Shown here: positions 26,045 through 35,822 of the stretch, one piece after another
How the letters are laid out: each line of letters begins with the position of its first letter
How positions within the stretch are numbered: the first letter of the stretch is position 1
NCBI RefSeq assembly: GCF_001422285.1
Contig: NZ_LMMO01000003.1
Span: 201,297 to 265,296, forward strand
Reading direction: 5' to 3'
Source: Frigoribacterium sp. Leaf263
GTDB lineage: Bacteria; Actinomycetota; Actinomycetes; Actinomycetales; Microbacteriaceae
DNA length: 64,000 nucleotides
Notes under the pieces: model-generated
Told to the model about the DNA's origin: nothing
Database searches by the model: none
Seen by the model: the letters and a program-made list of their open reading frames with translations, nothing else
Translations under genes and position numbers: made by a program

Positions 26045-28147
26045 GTGTCAGTCCAGACCCCCGATCGTGCGCCCGTCTCACCAGGCCCCTCGGGAGGACG
26101 GCGCGAGGCCGGCGTCCGAGCCTCCCCGTCCGGTCTCCGACCCGAGATCCAGGCTCTGCGCGCGGCGGCCGTCCTCGTCGTGGTCCTCTACCACCTCTGG
26201 CCGGCACGCCTGCCCGGCGGATTCGTCGGCGTCGACATCTTCTTCGCCATCTCGGGCTTCCTGATCACCGGCCACCTCATGCGGGAGGTGCACAAGACCG
26301 GCCACGTGCGGCTGGGTCAGTTCTGGGCCCGTCGCGCCCGGCGCCTCCTGCCCGCCTCCCTGACGGTCCTCGTCGTGACCGCCGTCACGGTCCTCGTGGC
26401 CGTGCCGCAGTCGCTCTGGCAGCAGTTCCTCCGCGCCGTCATCGGCAGCGTCCTCTACGTGCAGAACTGGGTGCTCGCCTCGGACTCGGTCGACTACCTC
26501 GCGGCCGACAACGTCGAGACGCCCGTCCAGCACTTCTGGTCGCTCGGGGTGGAGGAGCAGTTCTACGTGGCGTGGCCGCTGCTCATCGCCCTCGCCCTGC
26601 TGCTCACCCGCGGGGGCACGATCGCGGTGCGCCGACGCGCCGTGCTCGGGCTTCTCGTGCTCGTCTTCGTCGTCTCGCTCGGGCTGTCCGTCTGGCTCAC
26701 CGCCACCGACCCCGCCAGCGCCTACTTCGTCACGCACACGCGGGCGTGGGAGTTCTCCGCCGGCGGCATCCTCGCGATCGTCGCCCCCGACGTCGTGCGG
26801 GCGAACGATCGCGCCCGCACCCTCCTGGCCTGGCTCGGCTGGGGCATGATCACCGTCGCCGTGCTCACCTTCACCGGCGCGACGCCGTTCCCGAGCTACA
26901 CCGCCCTGCTCCCCGTCGTCGGCAGCCTCCTGGTCATCTCGGCCGGCAGCCCCGACGGTCGCTGGTCGCCGACGCCCCTGGCCGAGTTCGGACCGGTGCG
27001 CCTGCTCGGGGACGTCTCGTACTCCCTCTACCTCTGGCACTGGCCCCTCATCGTGCTGACCCCGTTCGTGCTGGGTCGCGACCTCGACAGCGGGGTCAAG
27101 GTGATCATCCTCGTGCTGGCGATCGCGCTCGCCTGGTTGTCGAAGGTCGTCATCGAGGATCCGGCCCGCACCGCGAAGGCGCTCACCCGACGCCCGCCGC
27201 GCTGGACCTTCGGAGCCGTCGCGGCGGGCATGGTCCTCGCCCTCATCGTGCCGACGGTCGGCATCGTGCAGGCCCGGGCGGTCGCGGCCGAGAGCGCCCG
27301 CGAGACGCAGTCGCTGCTCGCGGGCGGCGTCGAGTGCTTCGGAGCCGCTGCGTTCGCGGGCGACGGGGACTGCGTCAACCCCGAGCTCGGAGACACCCTG
27401 GTCCCGGCCACGGCAGCGGTCTTCGACGACACCGGCGGAGCGTTCGACTGCTATCGGCCGCAGGGCTCACCCGATCTCTCGCCGTGCCACTTCGGGTCGG
27501 ACGCCGCCGACGCGCCGCGCGTCGCGATCGTCGGCGACTCGCATGCCGCGATGCTCGTCCCGGGTCTCGCCGAGCAGGTCGACGAGCTCGGCTGGAGTCT
27601 CGACGTCTACGTGGGCTGGGGCGGCTCCTGGGTCGACCCGTCGACGGTGGGCCCCGGTCCGCAGCGCGAGTACTCCTCCGCCGTCGACACGGCTCTGCAG
27701 GGCGGCGACTACGACGTGGTGCTCGCCACGGCGCGGCGCGACCCCGCCGAGTCGGCCTCGACCACCGAGCGCCGGGTCGCGGCGACCGAGACGGTGTTCC
27801 GCCAGGCGCGCGACTCGGGGACCCGCGTCGTCGTGGTGCGGGACAACCCGACGATCACCCAGGACGCGCTCGACTGCGTGACGCAGGCCCCCGCAGGCTC
27901 CGACACGGGCTCGTGCGCGGTGACGCAGCAGGACGGCTACGCCGGCACCGACGACCTCGTCCGCGCCGCGGAGGCCACGGGGGCGGACGTCGTCGACCTC
28001 GGCGCGTACTTCTGCCGTGACGGTTCGTGCCCGATCGTCGTCGGCAACGTCATCGTCTACCGCGACCAGCACCACATCACGGCGACCTTCAGCAAGACGC
28101 TCGCCCCGTACCTGGTGCAGCGCGTGCAGGCCCTGGTCTCGGCATGA
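26045..28147 (+). CDS. OafA/acyltransferase-3 membrane protein with C-terminal SGNH domain
   Basis: Polytopic O-acyltransferase (700 aa) that acylates cell-envelope sugars from the cytosolic acyl donor. N-terminal AT3 domain (about 30-420, roughly ten or eleven helices): LRAAAVLVVVLYHLWP with H50, GGFVGVDIFFAISGFLI, RRARRLLPA, and SYSLYLWHWPLIV. C-terminal extracellular SGNH-like domain (about 470-690): VGDSHAAM (S499) and DQHHIT near the end with the probable His. Such fusions modify peptidoglycan or O-antigen-like chains. It overlaps the next gene's first possible ATG. Confidence 0.9.
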   Translation: MSVQTPDRAPVSPGPSGGRREAGVRASPSGLRPEIQALRAAAVLVVVLYHLWPARLPGGFVGVDIFFAISGFLITGHLMREVHKTGHVRLGQFWARRARRLLPASLTVLVVTAVTVLVAVPQSLWQQFLRAVIGSVLYVQNWVLASDSVDYLAADNVETPVQHFWSLGVEEQFYVAWPLLIALALLLTRGGTIAVRRRAVLGLLVLVFVVSLGLSVWLTATDPASAYFVTHTRAWEFSAGGILAIVAPDVVRANDRARTLLAWLGWGMITVAVLTFTGATPFPSYTALLPVVGSLLVISAGSPDGRWSPTPLAEFGPVRLLGDVSYSLYLWHWPLIVLTPFVLGRDLDSGVKVIILVLAIALAWLSKVVIEDPARTAKALTRRPPRWTFGAVAAGMVLALIVPTVGIVQARAVAAESARETQSLLAGGVECFGAAAFAGDGDCVNPELGDTLVPATAAVFDDTGGAFDCYRPQGSPDLSPCHFGSDAADAPRVAIVGDSHAAMLVPGLAEQVDELGWSLDVYVGWGGSWVDPSTVGPGPQREYSSAVDTALQGGDYDVVLATARRDPAESASTTERRVAATETVFRQARDSGTRVVVVRDNPTITQDALDCVTQAPAGSDTGSCAVTQQDGYAGTDDLVRAAEATGADVVDLGAYFCRDGSCPIVVGNVIVYRDQHHITATFSKTLAPYLVQRVQALVSA

Positions 28148-28161
28148 CCGCCGACGCCGGG

Positions 28162-28167
28162 TACGCT
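28162..28167 (+). promoter_or_regulatory. -10 box (TACGCT) for the GT-B gene
   Basis: TACGCT ends 6 nt before GTG 28174; supports this start over ATG 28144. Confidence 0.4.
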
Positions 28168-28173
28168 CGTCCT

Positions 28174-29277
28174 GTGGTGAGCACCCTCGAACCCCGACCC
28201 GTCGTCACCGTGTTCCCCTTCTGGGAGCAGAACCCGTACCTCAACATGGCGTACCTCGCCATCGCCGCCGACGGATTCGTCGTCGCCCGTCAACGCGAAT
28301 ACGACGAGCTGCTCGACAGCATCGACCGGAGGGTCGACGGCGACCTGGTCCACCTGCACTGGACGGGCGTGCTGCTCGAGGCGGCACGTGACGAGCAGGA
28401 GGCGCGCGAACGCCTCGAGCGGTTCGAGAAGACCATCGAGGCGGCGCAGGCGCGGGGCGTCCTGCTCCTCTGGACGGTCCACAACAAGCTGCCCCATGAG
28501 CTCGCCCACCCGGAGTCCGAGCGCGCGCTCGTCAGGTTCCTGGCCGATCGGGCCGACGTCGTGCACGTCCTCTCCCTGGCCACGCTCGGCGAGGTGGCCG
28601 ACGTGTCGCCCATCGACCCGGCCAAGGTCGAGCTGATCGAGCACAGCAGCTACGACGGCTTCTACGACTCGGGTGTCGAACGGGTCGACGCCCGCGAGAA
28701 GCTCGGCGTGGGGCCGGACGAGACCGCCGTGCTCTTCTTCGGGCAGGTCCGCGCCTACAAGGGCGTCGACGTCCTGATCGACGCCTTCGCGCAGGCGTCG
28801 GCTCGGCGCGACGACCTCACGCTGCTCGTCGCCGGACGCACGAGAGAAGAGGACCGCGCCATCGTCGAGCCGCTGCTCTCCGACGGAGTCCGAGCCATCA
28901 CGCACTTCGGCTTCGTGGCCGACGGCGCGGTGGCCGACTGGCTCGTCGGCGCGGATGTGATGGTCCTGCCGTACTCGAGCATCCTCAACTCGGGCAGCAT
29001 GCACCTCGCGTCGACGTTCGGTCTGCCCGTGTTGCTCCCGTCGTTCCCGCACCTCGTCGCGGGGTACGGCGATCAGGCGTGGGTGCACTTCTACGACGCC
29101 GACGGCGGTGCCGAGGCGCTCGCCGAGGCGCTGAGCGTCTTCAGGGCGTCCGACGACGATCGTCGCGCCGCCCGCGAGTACGCCCGCGCCTACACGCCCT
29201 GGGACATGGCGAACAGGTTCCTCGACCTCTACCGGCGGCTGCGGCCCCGCGCCGAGGCGGTCACGACCTCGAGCTGA
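28174..29277 (+). CDS. GT-B glycosyltransferase (paralogue A)
   Basis: Family-4-like glycosyltransferase, 367 aa, closely related to the gene at 32298. N-terminal half: VTVFPFWEQNPYLNMAYLAI and the HLHWTGVLLEA motif; a tryptophan-rich WTVHNKLPHE follows. Donor half: LFFGQVRAYKGVDVLIDAF, PYSSILNSGSMHLASTFGLPVLLPSFPHL. GTG 28174 gives an N-terminus like its paralogue; ATG 28144, overlapping the acyltransferase stop, would add ten residues. It overlaps the pyruvyl transferase gene tail to tail by 17 bp. Donor and acceptor are unknown. Confidence 0.85.
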   Translation: MVSTLEPRPVVTVFPFWEQNPYLNMAYLAIAADGFVVARQREYDELLDSIDRRVDGDLVHLHWTGVLLEAARDEQEARERLERFEKTIEAAQARGVLLLWTVHNKLPHELAHPESERALVRFLADRADVVHVLSLATLGEVADVSPIDPAKVELIEHSSYDGFYDSGVERVDAREKLGVGPDETAVLFFGQVRAYKGVDVLIDAFAQASARRDDLTLLVAGRTREEDRAIVEPLLSDGVRAITHFGFVADGAVADWLVGADVMVLPYSSILNSGSMHLASTFGLPVLLPSFPHLVAGYGDQAWVHFYDADGGAEALAEALSVFRASDDDRRAAREYARAYTPWDMANRFLDLYRRLRPRAEAVTTSS

Positions 29278-30241
29278 TCGGGCGGTCGTCCTCGTCGCGC
29301 TCCGGCGCGAAGCGATGCGGCTCCGGTGGGCGCCCTGACCGGGCGAGCCAGGCGCCGAGCACGGCGGCCGCGTCCTCAGGCCGTCGTGGTGCCGGGTCGA
29401 CGGCTGCCGCGGGGGGTCTCGGCGACGGGACCCGCGCCTCCTCGGCTGGGGCTCCGCCCGTCGACCAGAGGTCGAAGGGGAAGCACGCTCTGAGCGCGCC
29501 GAGGTCGACGACGGCGGGGCCGGGACCGTCGGACGCCAGCGCCGCGGAGACGTCGCCTGAGGGGAGGGCGCCCGGTCGACCGGTGCCCGCGTAGTGATCG
29601 GCGTACTTGAACGGATGCTCGGCGTCCGAGACCAGGGGGCGGGCATCGACTCCGAGCGCGTCGGCGACCACCAGCGCATGCAGCGACGAGGCGACGACGA
29701 CGCGACTCCCGGCGATGGCCGCGACCACCTCGGAGACCGGCCCCGTCGGATCGACCGCCCGGGGGTCGTCGCGGAACGCCGACCGGTCGTTCAGGTTCGG
29801 GACGATCGTGACGTCCCGCCGCGGACGCCTGGCCGCGCGATCCGGGAGATCGGGGAACGCATCGGAGACGAGGAGGCCCGGGTCGCCGAGCGCAGGACCG
29901 ACCGGCACGCCGAGCCCCTCCAAGACGGCCTTGGTCAGCGGTCCGCGGACGGCGCGCACGTCGAGGCTCGTGGGGTCGATCAGCCGGAGCGGCATCTTCC
30001 CGTTGACGCCGGCGCCCCAGACGACGTCACCGGGGCGGGAGAGATGCAGGATCGAGCCGACGGCGACCAGACGGGCCCGGCGACGTGCGACGACCGGGAC
30101 GCTCCCCACCAGCGCCCGCACGATGAGCGGCCCGAGCAGGTCGCCGAAGTTCCCGACCCGCCGGGACCCGGACGGGCCGAGTCGAACCGGATCCCAGCGG
30201 ACCACCGACACGCCCCGGACGACGCTGTGGTGGTCGGGCAC
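29261..30241 (-). CDS. polysaccharide pyruvyl transferase family protein
   Basis: Predicted to add ketal-linked pyruvate from PEP to a sugar of the surface polymer (326 aa). Motifs: RRVGNFGDLLGPLIV, VWGAGVNGK, VRGPLTKAVLEGLG, ALGDPGLL, VVASSLHALVVADALGV and FKYADHYAGTG. The last 75 residues are Pro/Arg-rich and look disordered. GTG 30241 starts 6 nt after the upstream GT2 stop. Pyruvylation is a common feature of wall polymers that bind SLH-like proteins; none is seen here. Confidence 0.85.
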   Translation of the reverse strand: MPDHHSVVRGVSVVRWDPVRLGPSGSRRVGNFGDLLGPLIVRALVGSVPVVARRRARLVAVGSILHLSRPGDVVWGAGVNGKMPLRLIDPTSLDVRAVRGPLTKAVLEGLGVPVGPALGDPGLLVSDAFPDLPDRAARRPRRDVTIVPNLNDRSAFRDDPRAVDPTGPVSEVVAAIAGSRVVVASSLHALVVADALGVDARPLVSDAEHPFKYADHYAGTGRPGALPSGDVSAALASDGPGPAVVDLGALRACFPFDLWSTGGAPAEEARVPSPRPPAAAVDPAPRRPEDAAAVLGAWLARSGRPPEPHRFAPERDEDDRPISSRS

Positions 30242-30247
30242 GGAGCG

Positions 30248-32170
30248 TCAGCGGGGCTTGAGCGCGCCGAGTCGGCGGCGCACGCGGGCCAGGGCCTGGT
30301 CGACGCGGCGGACCTCGGGGGCGGGGACGACGATCGTCCACGCCTCGTCGCCCGTGGCGGGGAGCGGCGCGGTCAGCTCGGAGGGGTCGTCGACGGGCTC
30401 GTCGGTGCTCTCGGCATCGACGGCCTCGGCGCCCGCCGGGTCGATCGTCGTCGTGGCCGTCGTCGTGGCCGTCGTCGTGGCCGGGAGGACCACGGGGGTC
30501 TCGACCGGAGTCGGGATGAATCCGTTCGTCGATCGCTCGCCCGGCAGGGCCTCGCGAGCCAGCCGGTACTGCACGTGCTCGTCGTCGATCCGGGCCGCGA
30601 GGTAGAGCCGCCACGAGCCGGGACCGCCGGCGACCTCGGCCGGCAGGTCGACGACCGTGCGACCGCTGCCCACGGGCAGAGCGAGGACGGGACCCTCGAC
30701 CTGGGCGCCCGTGACGGTGTGCACGAACAGGAGGCGGGTCGAACCGAGATCGACGGCGTCGCCGACCGGCCCCCGGACCGTCTCGACGACGAGACGGTCG
30801 CCGTCCACGCGCACGTCGCCCCGGACGGATGCGACGAAGGCGGCCCAGACGCGCAGGGCCTCGGGACGCCCCTTCGTGCCGAGACGGAGCAGCGGCTCGA
30901 CGCTCCGCCAGTCGGTGTGCTGTCGGATGGGCCGTCCGTGGCGTCGCCCGAGACGGTGGAAGAAGTCGGTCAGGGCGGTGATCTCGTCGTCGCTCGAGGT
31001 GGGCAGCGCACGCGAGAGCGGATGCGCGACGTGATCGAGGAAGATCCGGGCGACGATCTCGGTGTCGTCGGGGACCCTCATGTACATCTCGTTGCTGAGA
31101 TCGAGGGCCTCGGCCAGGGCCGCGGAGTCGACGTGCTCGCCGCCGTCGGTGCGACCGGAGTACTCGGGGAGGCGCAGCGCCAGATCGAGACGGCCGTTCG
31201 CCATCAGCAGGAACGCGCGCCTCGCCGAGTCGCCCAGACGATCGAGCTGCTGGCGCGTCGCCAGCGAGAGCAGGCCCCGCAGCGCCGCGGCGAGCCGTTC
31301 GAGGTCGTCGGGGTCGGCGTCCACGTCGCGGGTCTGGAGATAGCCCCGCAGATGGACCCAGCCGTCGGCGAACAGGAACACGTCGAAGTACTCCTGGATC
31401 ACGTGCAGATATCGCGTACCGACGACGATGCGGGCGCACTCGAGCTCCTGCTCGAAGTAGCTGAGCACGCCGGTGAGGCGGGTGGCCTGCCGGGTCATCG
31501 ACTGGGTCCCGGGGCGGTCGCGGTAGAGGTAGACGACCTTCGGGACGATCGAGACGCCGCGGGCGCTCGTCACGGCGCGGGTCATGGGCACGATGTCGTT
31601 CGAGCGGGCCGCCTGAGGGAAGGTGATCCCGGTCTCGAGCCAGAAGTCGAGGCGGAACATCTTGTGCCAGATGGCGCGGTTCCGGAGCAGGGCCGGCAGG
31701 TCGACGAGCGTGACGCCGGACCGGGGCCGGACGAACAGCCTCGACCGCTTCGTGTGCGAGACCGTGGCGCCCGAGCGGAACTTCAGGAAGTCGCCGACCG
31801 CCATGTCGTCGCCGGACTCGCGGAGGGCCTCGACCATCCGCCGGTAAGAACCGCGGGGCACGAGGTCGTCGCCGTCGGCGAAGACGAGGAACTCCCCGAC
31901 GGCGAGATCGACGCCGCGGTTGCGGGCGTGCGCGCCGCCCCGCCGCGGCGGGGCCGTGATGAGCCGGAGGCGCGGGTCGCCCTGGGCGACGGAGAGGATG
32001 CGCTCGACGGTGTCGTCGGTGGAGTGGTCGTCGACGACGATGACCTCCATCGAGTCGACGTCCTGGTCGAGGATGCTCTTCAGGCACTGCTCGATCCAGG
32101 GTCCGACGTTGTGCACGGGGACGACGACCGACAGCTCGACGACGTCGGGCCCGGTCTCGGCGGTTGTCAC
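30248..32170 (-). CDS. glycosyltransferase family 2 (paralogue A) with long C-terminal region
   Basis: A 640-aa protein. The GT-A domain (about 10-230) has VVVPVHNVGPWIEQCL, VVDDHSTDD and the DGDDLVPRG metal/donor site. IWHKMFRLDFW and RSNDIVPMT recur almost unchanged in the paralogue at 33343. The rest is predicted helical, then a beta-rich segment and a Pro/Thr-rich stretch (about 555-610) encoded partly by a 12-bp tandem repeat. GTG 32170 has AAGGA 8 nt upstream; TATCGT (32222-32227) is a likely -10. Resembles teichoic-acid type GT2 enzymes; the sugar is unknown. Confidence 0.87.
   Translation of the reverse strand: MTTAETGPDVVELSVVVPVHNVGPWIEQCLKSILDQDVDSMEVIVVDDHSTDDTVERILSVAQGDPRLRLITAPPRRGGAHARNRGVDLAVGEFLVFADGDDLVPRGSYRRMVEALRESGDDMAVGDFLKFRSGATVSHTKRSRLFVRPRSGVTLVDLPALLRNRAIWHKMFRLDFWLETGITFPQAARSNDIVPMTRAVTSARGVSIVPKVVYLYRDRPGTQSMTRQATRLTGVLSYFEQELECARIVVGTRYLHVIQEYFDVFLFADGWVHLRGYLQTRDVDADPDDLERLAAALRGLLSLATRQQLDRLGDSARRAFLLMANGRLDLALRLPEYSGRTDGGEHVDSAALAEALDLSNEMYMRVPDDTEIVARIFLDHVAHPLSRALPTSSDDEITALTDFFHRLGRRHGRPIRQHTDWRSVEPLLRLGTKGRPEALRVWAAFVASVRGDVRVDGDRLVVETVRGPVGDAVDLGSTRLLFVHTVTGAQVEGPVLALPVGSGRTVVDLPAEVAGGPGSWRLYLAARIDDEHVQYRLAREALPGERSTNGFIPTPVETPVVLPATTTATTTATTTIDPAGAEAVDAESTDEPVDDPSELTAPLPATGDEAWTIVVPAPEVRRVDQALARVRRRLGALKPR
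30446..30482. repeat. three tandem 12-bp units inside a GT2 gene
   Basis: Unit CGTCGTCGTGGC repeated three times, encoding an Ala-Thr-Thr-Thr type run in the C-terminal linker. A likely length-variable low-complexity tract. Confidence 0.7.
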
Positions 32171-32297
32171 GGGAGATGTCCTTCCGGACCGCGCTCGGTC
32201 GCGCGCGGATGATCCGGATCGACGATACCAGGGGGCCGCGCCGTGGCCGGGGGCGGCCCCTGCCTTAGAATCGTGAGCCGACGCCCGAGGAGGACCC

Positions 32298-33353
32298 GTG
32301 AGCGACCGATCGACCGGCACCGCCGTGGTGTTCCCCTACTGGCCCGAGAACCCCTTCCTGAACATCGCCTACCTGGCGCTCCGGGCCGACGGGTGGACGA
32401 TCGACGAGCAGCGCGAGCTCGGCTCGTTCCTCGACGCCGTCGCCGCGGGCCGTGCCGGCGACGTCGTCCATCTGCACTGGACGTCGCTGCTCGTGCAGAA
32501 CGCCGCCGACGAGCGCGAGGCCGATCGCCGACTCGCCACGGTCGTCGATGCGCTGACCGAGGCGACCGCGCGCGGCGTCCGGCTGATCTGGACGGTCCAC
32601 AACCGCCTCCCGCACGACTGCCCGTGGCCTCGGCACGAGATCGAGCTCAGCCGCGCCCTCGTCGGTCTCGCCAGCGCCGTCCACGTGATGTCGCCGCAGA
32701 CCCGCGAGGTCGTCTCCGACGTCTACGACATCCCCCTCGACAAGCAGGCCGTCATCGCGCACCCGAGCTACGAGGGCCTCTACGACCAGGCGTGGACGCG
32801 TGCGGAGTCGAGGGCCTCCTTCTCCCTCGAGCCGGACGAGAAGACCGTCCTGTTCTTCGGGCACATCAAGCCGTACAAGGGCGTCTCGACGCTGCTCTCG
32901 GTCATCGGCTCGACCGGTGCGACGCTGCTGCTGGCCGGTCACGCGTCGCACGCCGACCGGGTGACGACCGAGGGGCTCGTCCCCGAGGGGGCGAGGGTCC
33001 ATGCGCGGTACGGCTACGTGCCCGACGACGACGCGGGGCGGTGGTTCGCCGCCGCCGACGTGCTCGTCGTGCCGTACGCCGCGATCCTCAACTCGGGCAG
33101 CATGCACCTCGCGGCGACCTTCGGGCTCCCCGTCATCGTGCCCGGGTTCCCGCACCTCGTCGAGCAGTTCCGCGACGAGCCCTGGGTGCGGTTCTCCGAC
33201 CCCGACGGCGGAGAGCGGGCGCTCGCCGCGGCGATCGACGACTTCGTCCCGTCCGACGACGTCCGCGCCGCCGCGCGCCGGTACGCCCTGCGCTACACGC
33301 CGTACGCCATGTCGACCGACATGCTCGACCTGTACGACTCGCTCAGCGTCTGA
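32298..33353 (+). CDS. GT-B glycosyltransferase (paralogue B)
   Basis: A 351-aa relative of the gene at 28174: AVVFPYWPENPFLNIAYLAL, HLHWTSLLVQN, WTVHNRLPHD, LFFGHIKPYKGV, PYAAILNSGSMHLAATFGLPV. GTG 32298 follows GAGGAGG by 4 nt; a TAGAAT box lies at 32266-32271. It runs divergently from GT2 paralogue A and overlaps GT2 paralogue B by 11 bp at the 3' ends. Probably adds a sugar in the same polymer as its paralogue. Confidence 0.86.
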   Translation: MSDRSTGTAVVFPYWPENPFLNIAYLALRADGWTIDEQRELGSFLDAVAAGRAGDVVHLHWTSLLVQNAADEREADRRLATVVDALTEATARGVRLIWTVHNRLPHDCPWPRHEIELSRALVGLASAVHVMSPQTREVVSDVYDIPLDKQAVIAHPSYEGLYDQAWTRAESRASFSLEPDEKTVLFFGHIKPYKGVSTLLSVIGSTGATLLLAGHASHADRVTTEGLVPEGARVHARYGYVPDDDAGRWFAAADVLVVPYAAILNSGSMHLAATFGLPVIVPGFPHLVEQFRDEPWVRFSDPDGGERALAAAIDDFVPSDDVRAAARRYALRYTPYAMSTDMLDLYDSLSV

Positions 33354-35073
33354 GGCGCGCCGCCTGCGCGCGGCCGCGACGCACGAGCGCCCCCGCGACG
33401 CGGCGGGCGAGGCGTGACCTCGTGATGAACGCGAGCTCGGAGTCCGCGCCGTCGGCCTGGGACACCACGACGGGCACGAGTGCGCCGTCCGGCCGCTGCA
33501 CGGCACCCTGCGAGACCAGGGCCGGCACGTCGACGCCGGCGTCGCCGAGGGGCACCCGGATCTGCGCGCTCCACCGGCCGGGCGTGCGGCGGACGCGACG
33601 GGGGAGCGGCGCCGTGACCGGGCGTCCGGCCTCGAGGTCGACCCACGCGGCGATCTCGCCCCCGTCGTGGCGGAGCACGATGCTGAGAGCACCGGCGCCG
33701 CTCGCTCGGACGACCGGGTCGGCCCCCTCGAACTCCACGACGTCCACGCGTCGTTCGCGCAGCGTCGTCGCCAGCTCGGCGAGGTCGTCCCATCGACCGT
33801 CGCGGGCGAGACGGAGCACCGCGGCCGACTGCGGCGACACCCGCTCGGTCGGCAGTCGCCCGCTCGCGGCGACCGCGGCCTCCCGTGCCTCAGGCGACGG
33901 CGTCCCCGCGAGGCGGACGAGATGCGGCACCACGCGACGGTCGATCACGGCGGCTCGCGTCGCGTCGTCCGCCGGGGCGTCGAGCAGGGCGACGAGATCG
34001 AGGGCGCGGTCGAGCGAGGCGGCCGCCTCGGCCGCCTCCTCGGGCACGGCGTCCGTCGACCCCGGCACGTCGGGGACCGACCAGAGCAGGTCCGCCCGAC
34101 CGGCCGAGACGATTCGGTAGAGCAGACGCTGGGTGCGCCCGAGCCGTTCCACGAGCGCCCGGGGCGCCGCGTCCACGATGGCGCCCACCGAGCCGCCGAG
34201 CGAACGGCCGCTCTCGACGTCGATGTCGAGGGGGCCCTGCGTCATGAGCTTCTTCAGGTGGACCCAGCCGTCGTTGACGAGCACCATCGAGAAGTACTCG
34301 TCCACGACCGCGTCGCGTCCGTCGGCCGTCACCAGGGCAGCGCACCGCGCCTCCTGGGCGAAGTAGCTGAGGGTCCCCGTCAGCTGGCCCGCCTGACGGG
34401 TCATCGAGCCGTGTCCGGGGCGGTCGCGGTACGCGTACACGACGTCGGTGACGACGGAGATCGAGGAGGCGCGGGTCAGCATGGTCGTCATCGGCACGAT
34501 GTCGTTCGACCGCGGCACGGCCGGGAACCGCATGTCGAGCGCGCGCCACTGGTCGAGGCGGAACATCTTGTGCCAGATGGCCCGGAACCTCAGCAGCGAC
34601 GGCACGTCGCCGAGGGTCGCCCCGCTCCGATCGGCGCCGAAGGCGGCGAAGCCCGCCGAGGGACGCCAGGTGCTCCGGGCGTCGAACTTCAGGAAGTCGC
34701 CGACGGCGAGGTCGTCGCCCGACGACTCGAGGGCTCCGACGAGGGCGGCGTAGGCGCCCCGGGGCACGAGGTCGTCCCCGTCGGCGAAGACGAGGTACCG
34801 CCCTCCGGCGTGGGAGACGCCGAGGTCGCGGGCGGCCGCCCCGCCGCGCTCGACGGCCTCGAGCACCCGGAAGCGCGGGTCGGCGGCGGCGTGGCGGCGG
34901 GCGACGTCGAGCGAGTCGTCCTGCGAGTGGTCGTCGACGACGATGACCTCGAGGTCGACCCGCTGAGCCGCGATCGTGTCGAGGCACTCGGGCAGCCAGG
35001 TCCCGACGTCGTGCACGGGGACGACGACGGAGAGCAGGGGGCTGGGCGATTCGGCTGGCGTCTCGGTCGACAC
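33343..35073 (-). CDS. glycosyltransferase family 2 (paralogue B) with long C-terminal region
   Basis: A 576-aa paralogue of the gene at 30248. GT-A domain (about 12-225): VVVPVHDVGTWLPECL, VVDDHSQDD, LVFADGDDLVPRG, IWHKMFRLDQW, RSNDIVPMT and YRDRPGHGSMTRQAGQLTGTLSYF. The C-terminal half is helical then beta-rich, with no named domain recognised. GTG 35073 has AAGGA 7 nt upstream; TAGCAT (35132-35137) is a likely -10. It diverges from rmlC. Confidence 0.87.
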   Translation of the reverse strand: MSTETPAESPSPLLSVVVPVHDVGTWLPECLDTIAAQRVDLEVIVVDDHSQDDSLDVARRHAAADPRFRVLEAVERGGAAARDLGVSHAGGRYLVFADGDDLVPRGAYAALVGALESSGDDLAVGDFLKFDARSTWRPSAGFAAFGADRSGATLGDVPSLLRFRAIWHKMFRLDQWRALDMRFPAVPRSNDIVPMTTMLTRASSISVVTDVVYAYRDRPGHGSMTRQAGQLTGTLSYFAQEARCAALVTADGRDAVVDEYFSMVLVNDGWVHLKKLMTQGPLDIDVESGRSLGGSVGAIVDAAPRALVERLGRTQRLLYRIVSAGRADLLWSVPDVPGSTDAVPEEAAEAAASLDRALDLVALLDAPADDATRAAVIDRRVVPHLVRLAGTPSPEAREAAVAASGRLPTERVSPQSAAVLRLARDGRWDDLAELATTLRERRVDVVEFEGADPVVRASGAGALSIVLRHDGGEIAAWVDLEAGRPVTAPLPRRVRRTPGRWSAQIRVPLGDAGVDVPALVSQGAVQRPDGALVPVVVSQADGADSELAFITRSRLARRVAGALVRRGRAQAARLRR

Positions 35074-35194
35074 GGCGCGGTCCTTTCGTCGACGGCCGGG
35101 AGGCGCTCCCCGAGCCGGTGGGCCGCCCGCCATGCTAGTCGCGACGGCCCGACCGGCCGCCCGGCGACCTGGCGGCCGCCTGGACCGCTTCGTC

Positions 35195-35200
35195 TAGACT
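35195..35200 (+). promoter_or_regulatory. -10 box (TAGACT) for rmlC
   Basis: TAGACT ends 7 nt before GTG 35208, without a ribosome-binding site; a leaderless rmlC-rmlA message is likely. Confidence 0.5.
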
Positions 35201-35207
35201 CTGAGCC

Positions 35208-35822
35208 GTGCAGATCCGTGAGTTGAGCGTCCCCGACGCGTACGAAGTGACCCCCCGCCAGTTCGACGACGACCGCGGGACGTTCCTCGAGTGGTACCGG
35301 TTCGACCAGCTGGAGGAGGCGACGGGCCGCTCCATCGACCTGCGTCAGGCCAACACCTCGGTGTCCAAGCGCGGCACGGTGCGCGGCGTCCACTTCGCGG
35401 ACGTCCCGCCGAGCCAGGCCAAGTACGTCACGGCCACGCACGGCGCCGTGCTCGACTTCGTCGTCGACATCCGGGTCGGCTCGCCGACGTTCGGGCAGTG
35501 GGACTCGGTGCGGCTCGACGACGTCGACCGTCGCGCGATCTTCGTCTCCGAGGGGCTCGGTCACTGCTTCGTCGCCCTGACCGAGGGCGCCACCGTCAGC
35601 TACCTCGTGACCGACGTGTACCAGCCGACCCGCGAGCACGGCATCGACCCGCTCGACGAGGCCGTCGCCCTGGCGTTCCCCGACGAGGCCGGCGAGCTCC
35701 TGCTGTCGCCGAAGGACACCGACGCCCCGACGCTCGCCGAGGCCGCCGCAGCCGGGCTGCTGCCGACCTGGGACGCCGCGCGCGCCTACTACGACACCCT
35801 GCGGACGGGAGCCGGACGATGA
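35208..35822 (+). CDS. rmlC: dTDP-4-dehydrorhamnose 3,5-epimerase
   Basis: Third enzyme of the dTDP-rhamnose pathway (204 aa). Cupin fold with [21 protein letters not shown] (catalytic His), [17 protein letters not shown] and the [11 protein letters not shown] strand. Translationally coupled to rmlA by an ATGA overlap. Confidence 0.94.
   Translation: MQIRELSVPDAYEVTPRQFDDDRGTFLEWYRFDQLEEATGRSIDLRQANTSVSKRGTVRGVHFADVPPSQAKYVTATHGAVLDFVVDIRVGSPTFGQWDSVRLDDVDRRAIFVSEGLGHCFVALTEGATVSYLVTDVYQPTREHGIDPLDEAVALAFPDEAGELLLSPKDTDAPTLAEAAAAGLLPTWDAARAYYDTLRTGAGR

Noticed and set aside
30446-30482. Short direct repeats considered as a CRISPR or regulatory array
   Set aside because: Three contiguous 12-bp units with no spacers, in frame inside a glycosyltransferase linker; simple low-complexity coding repeat.
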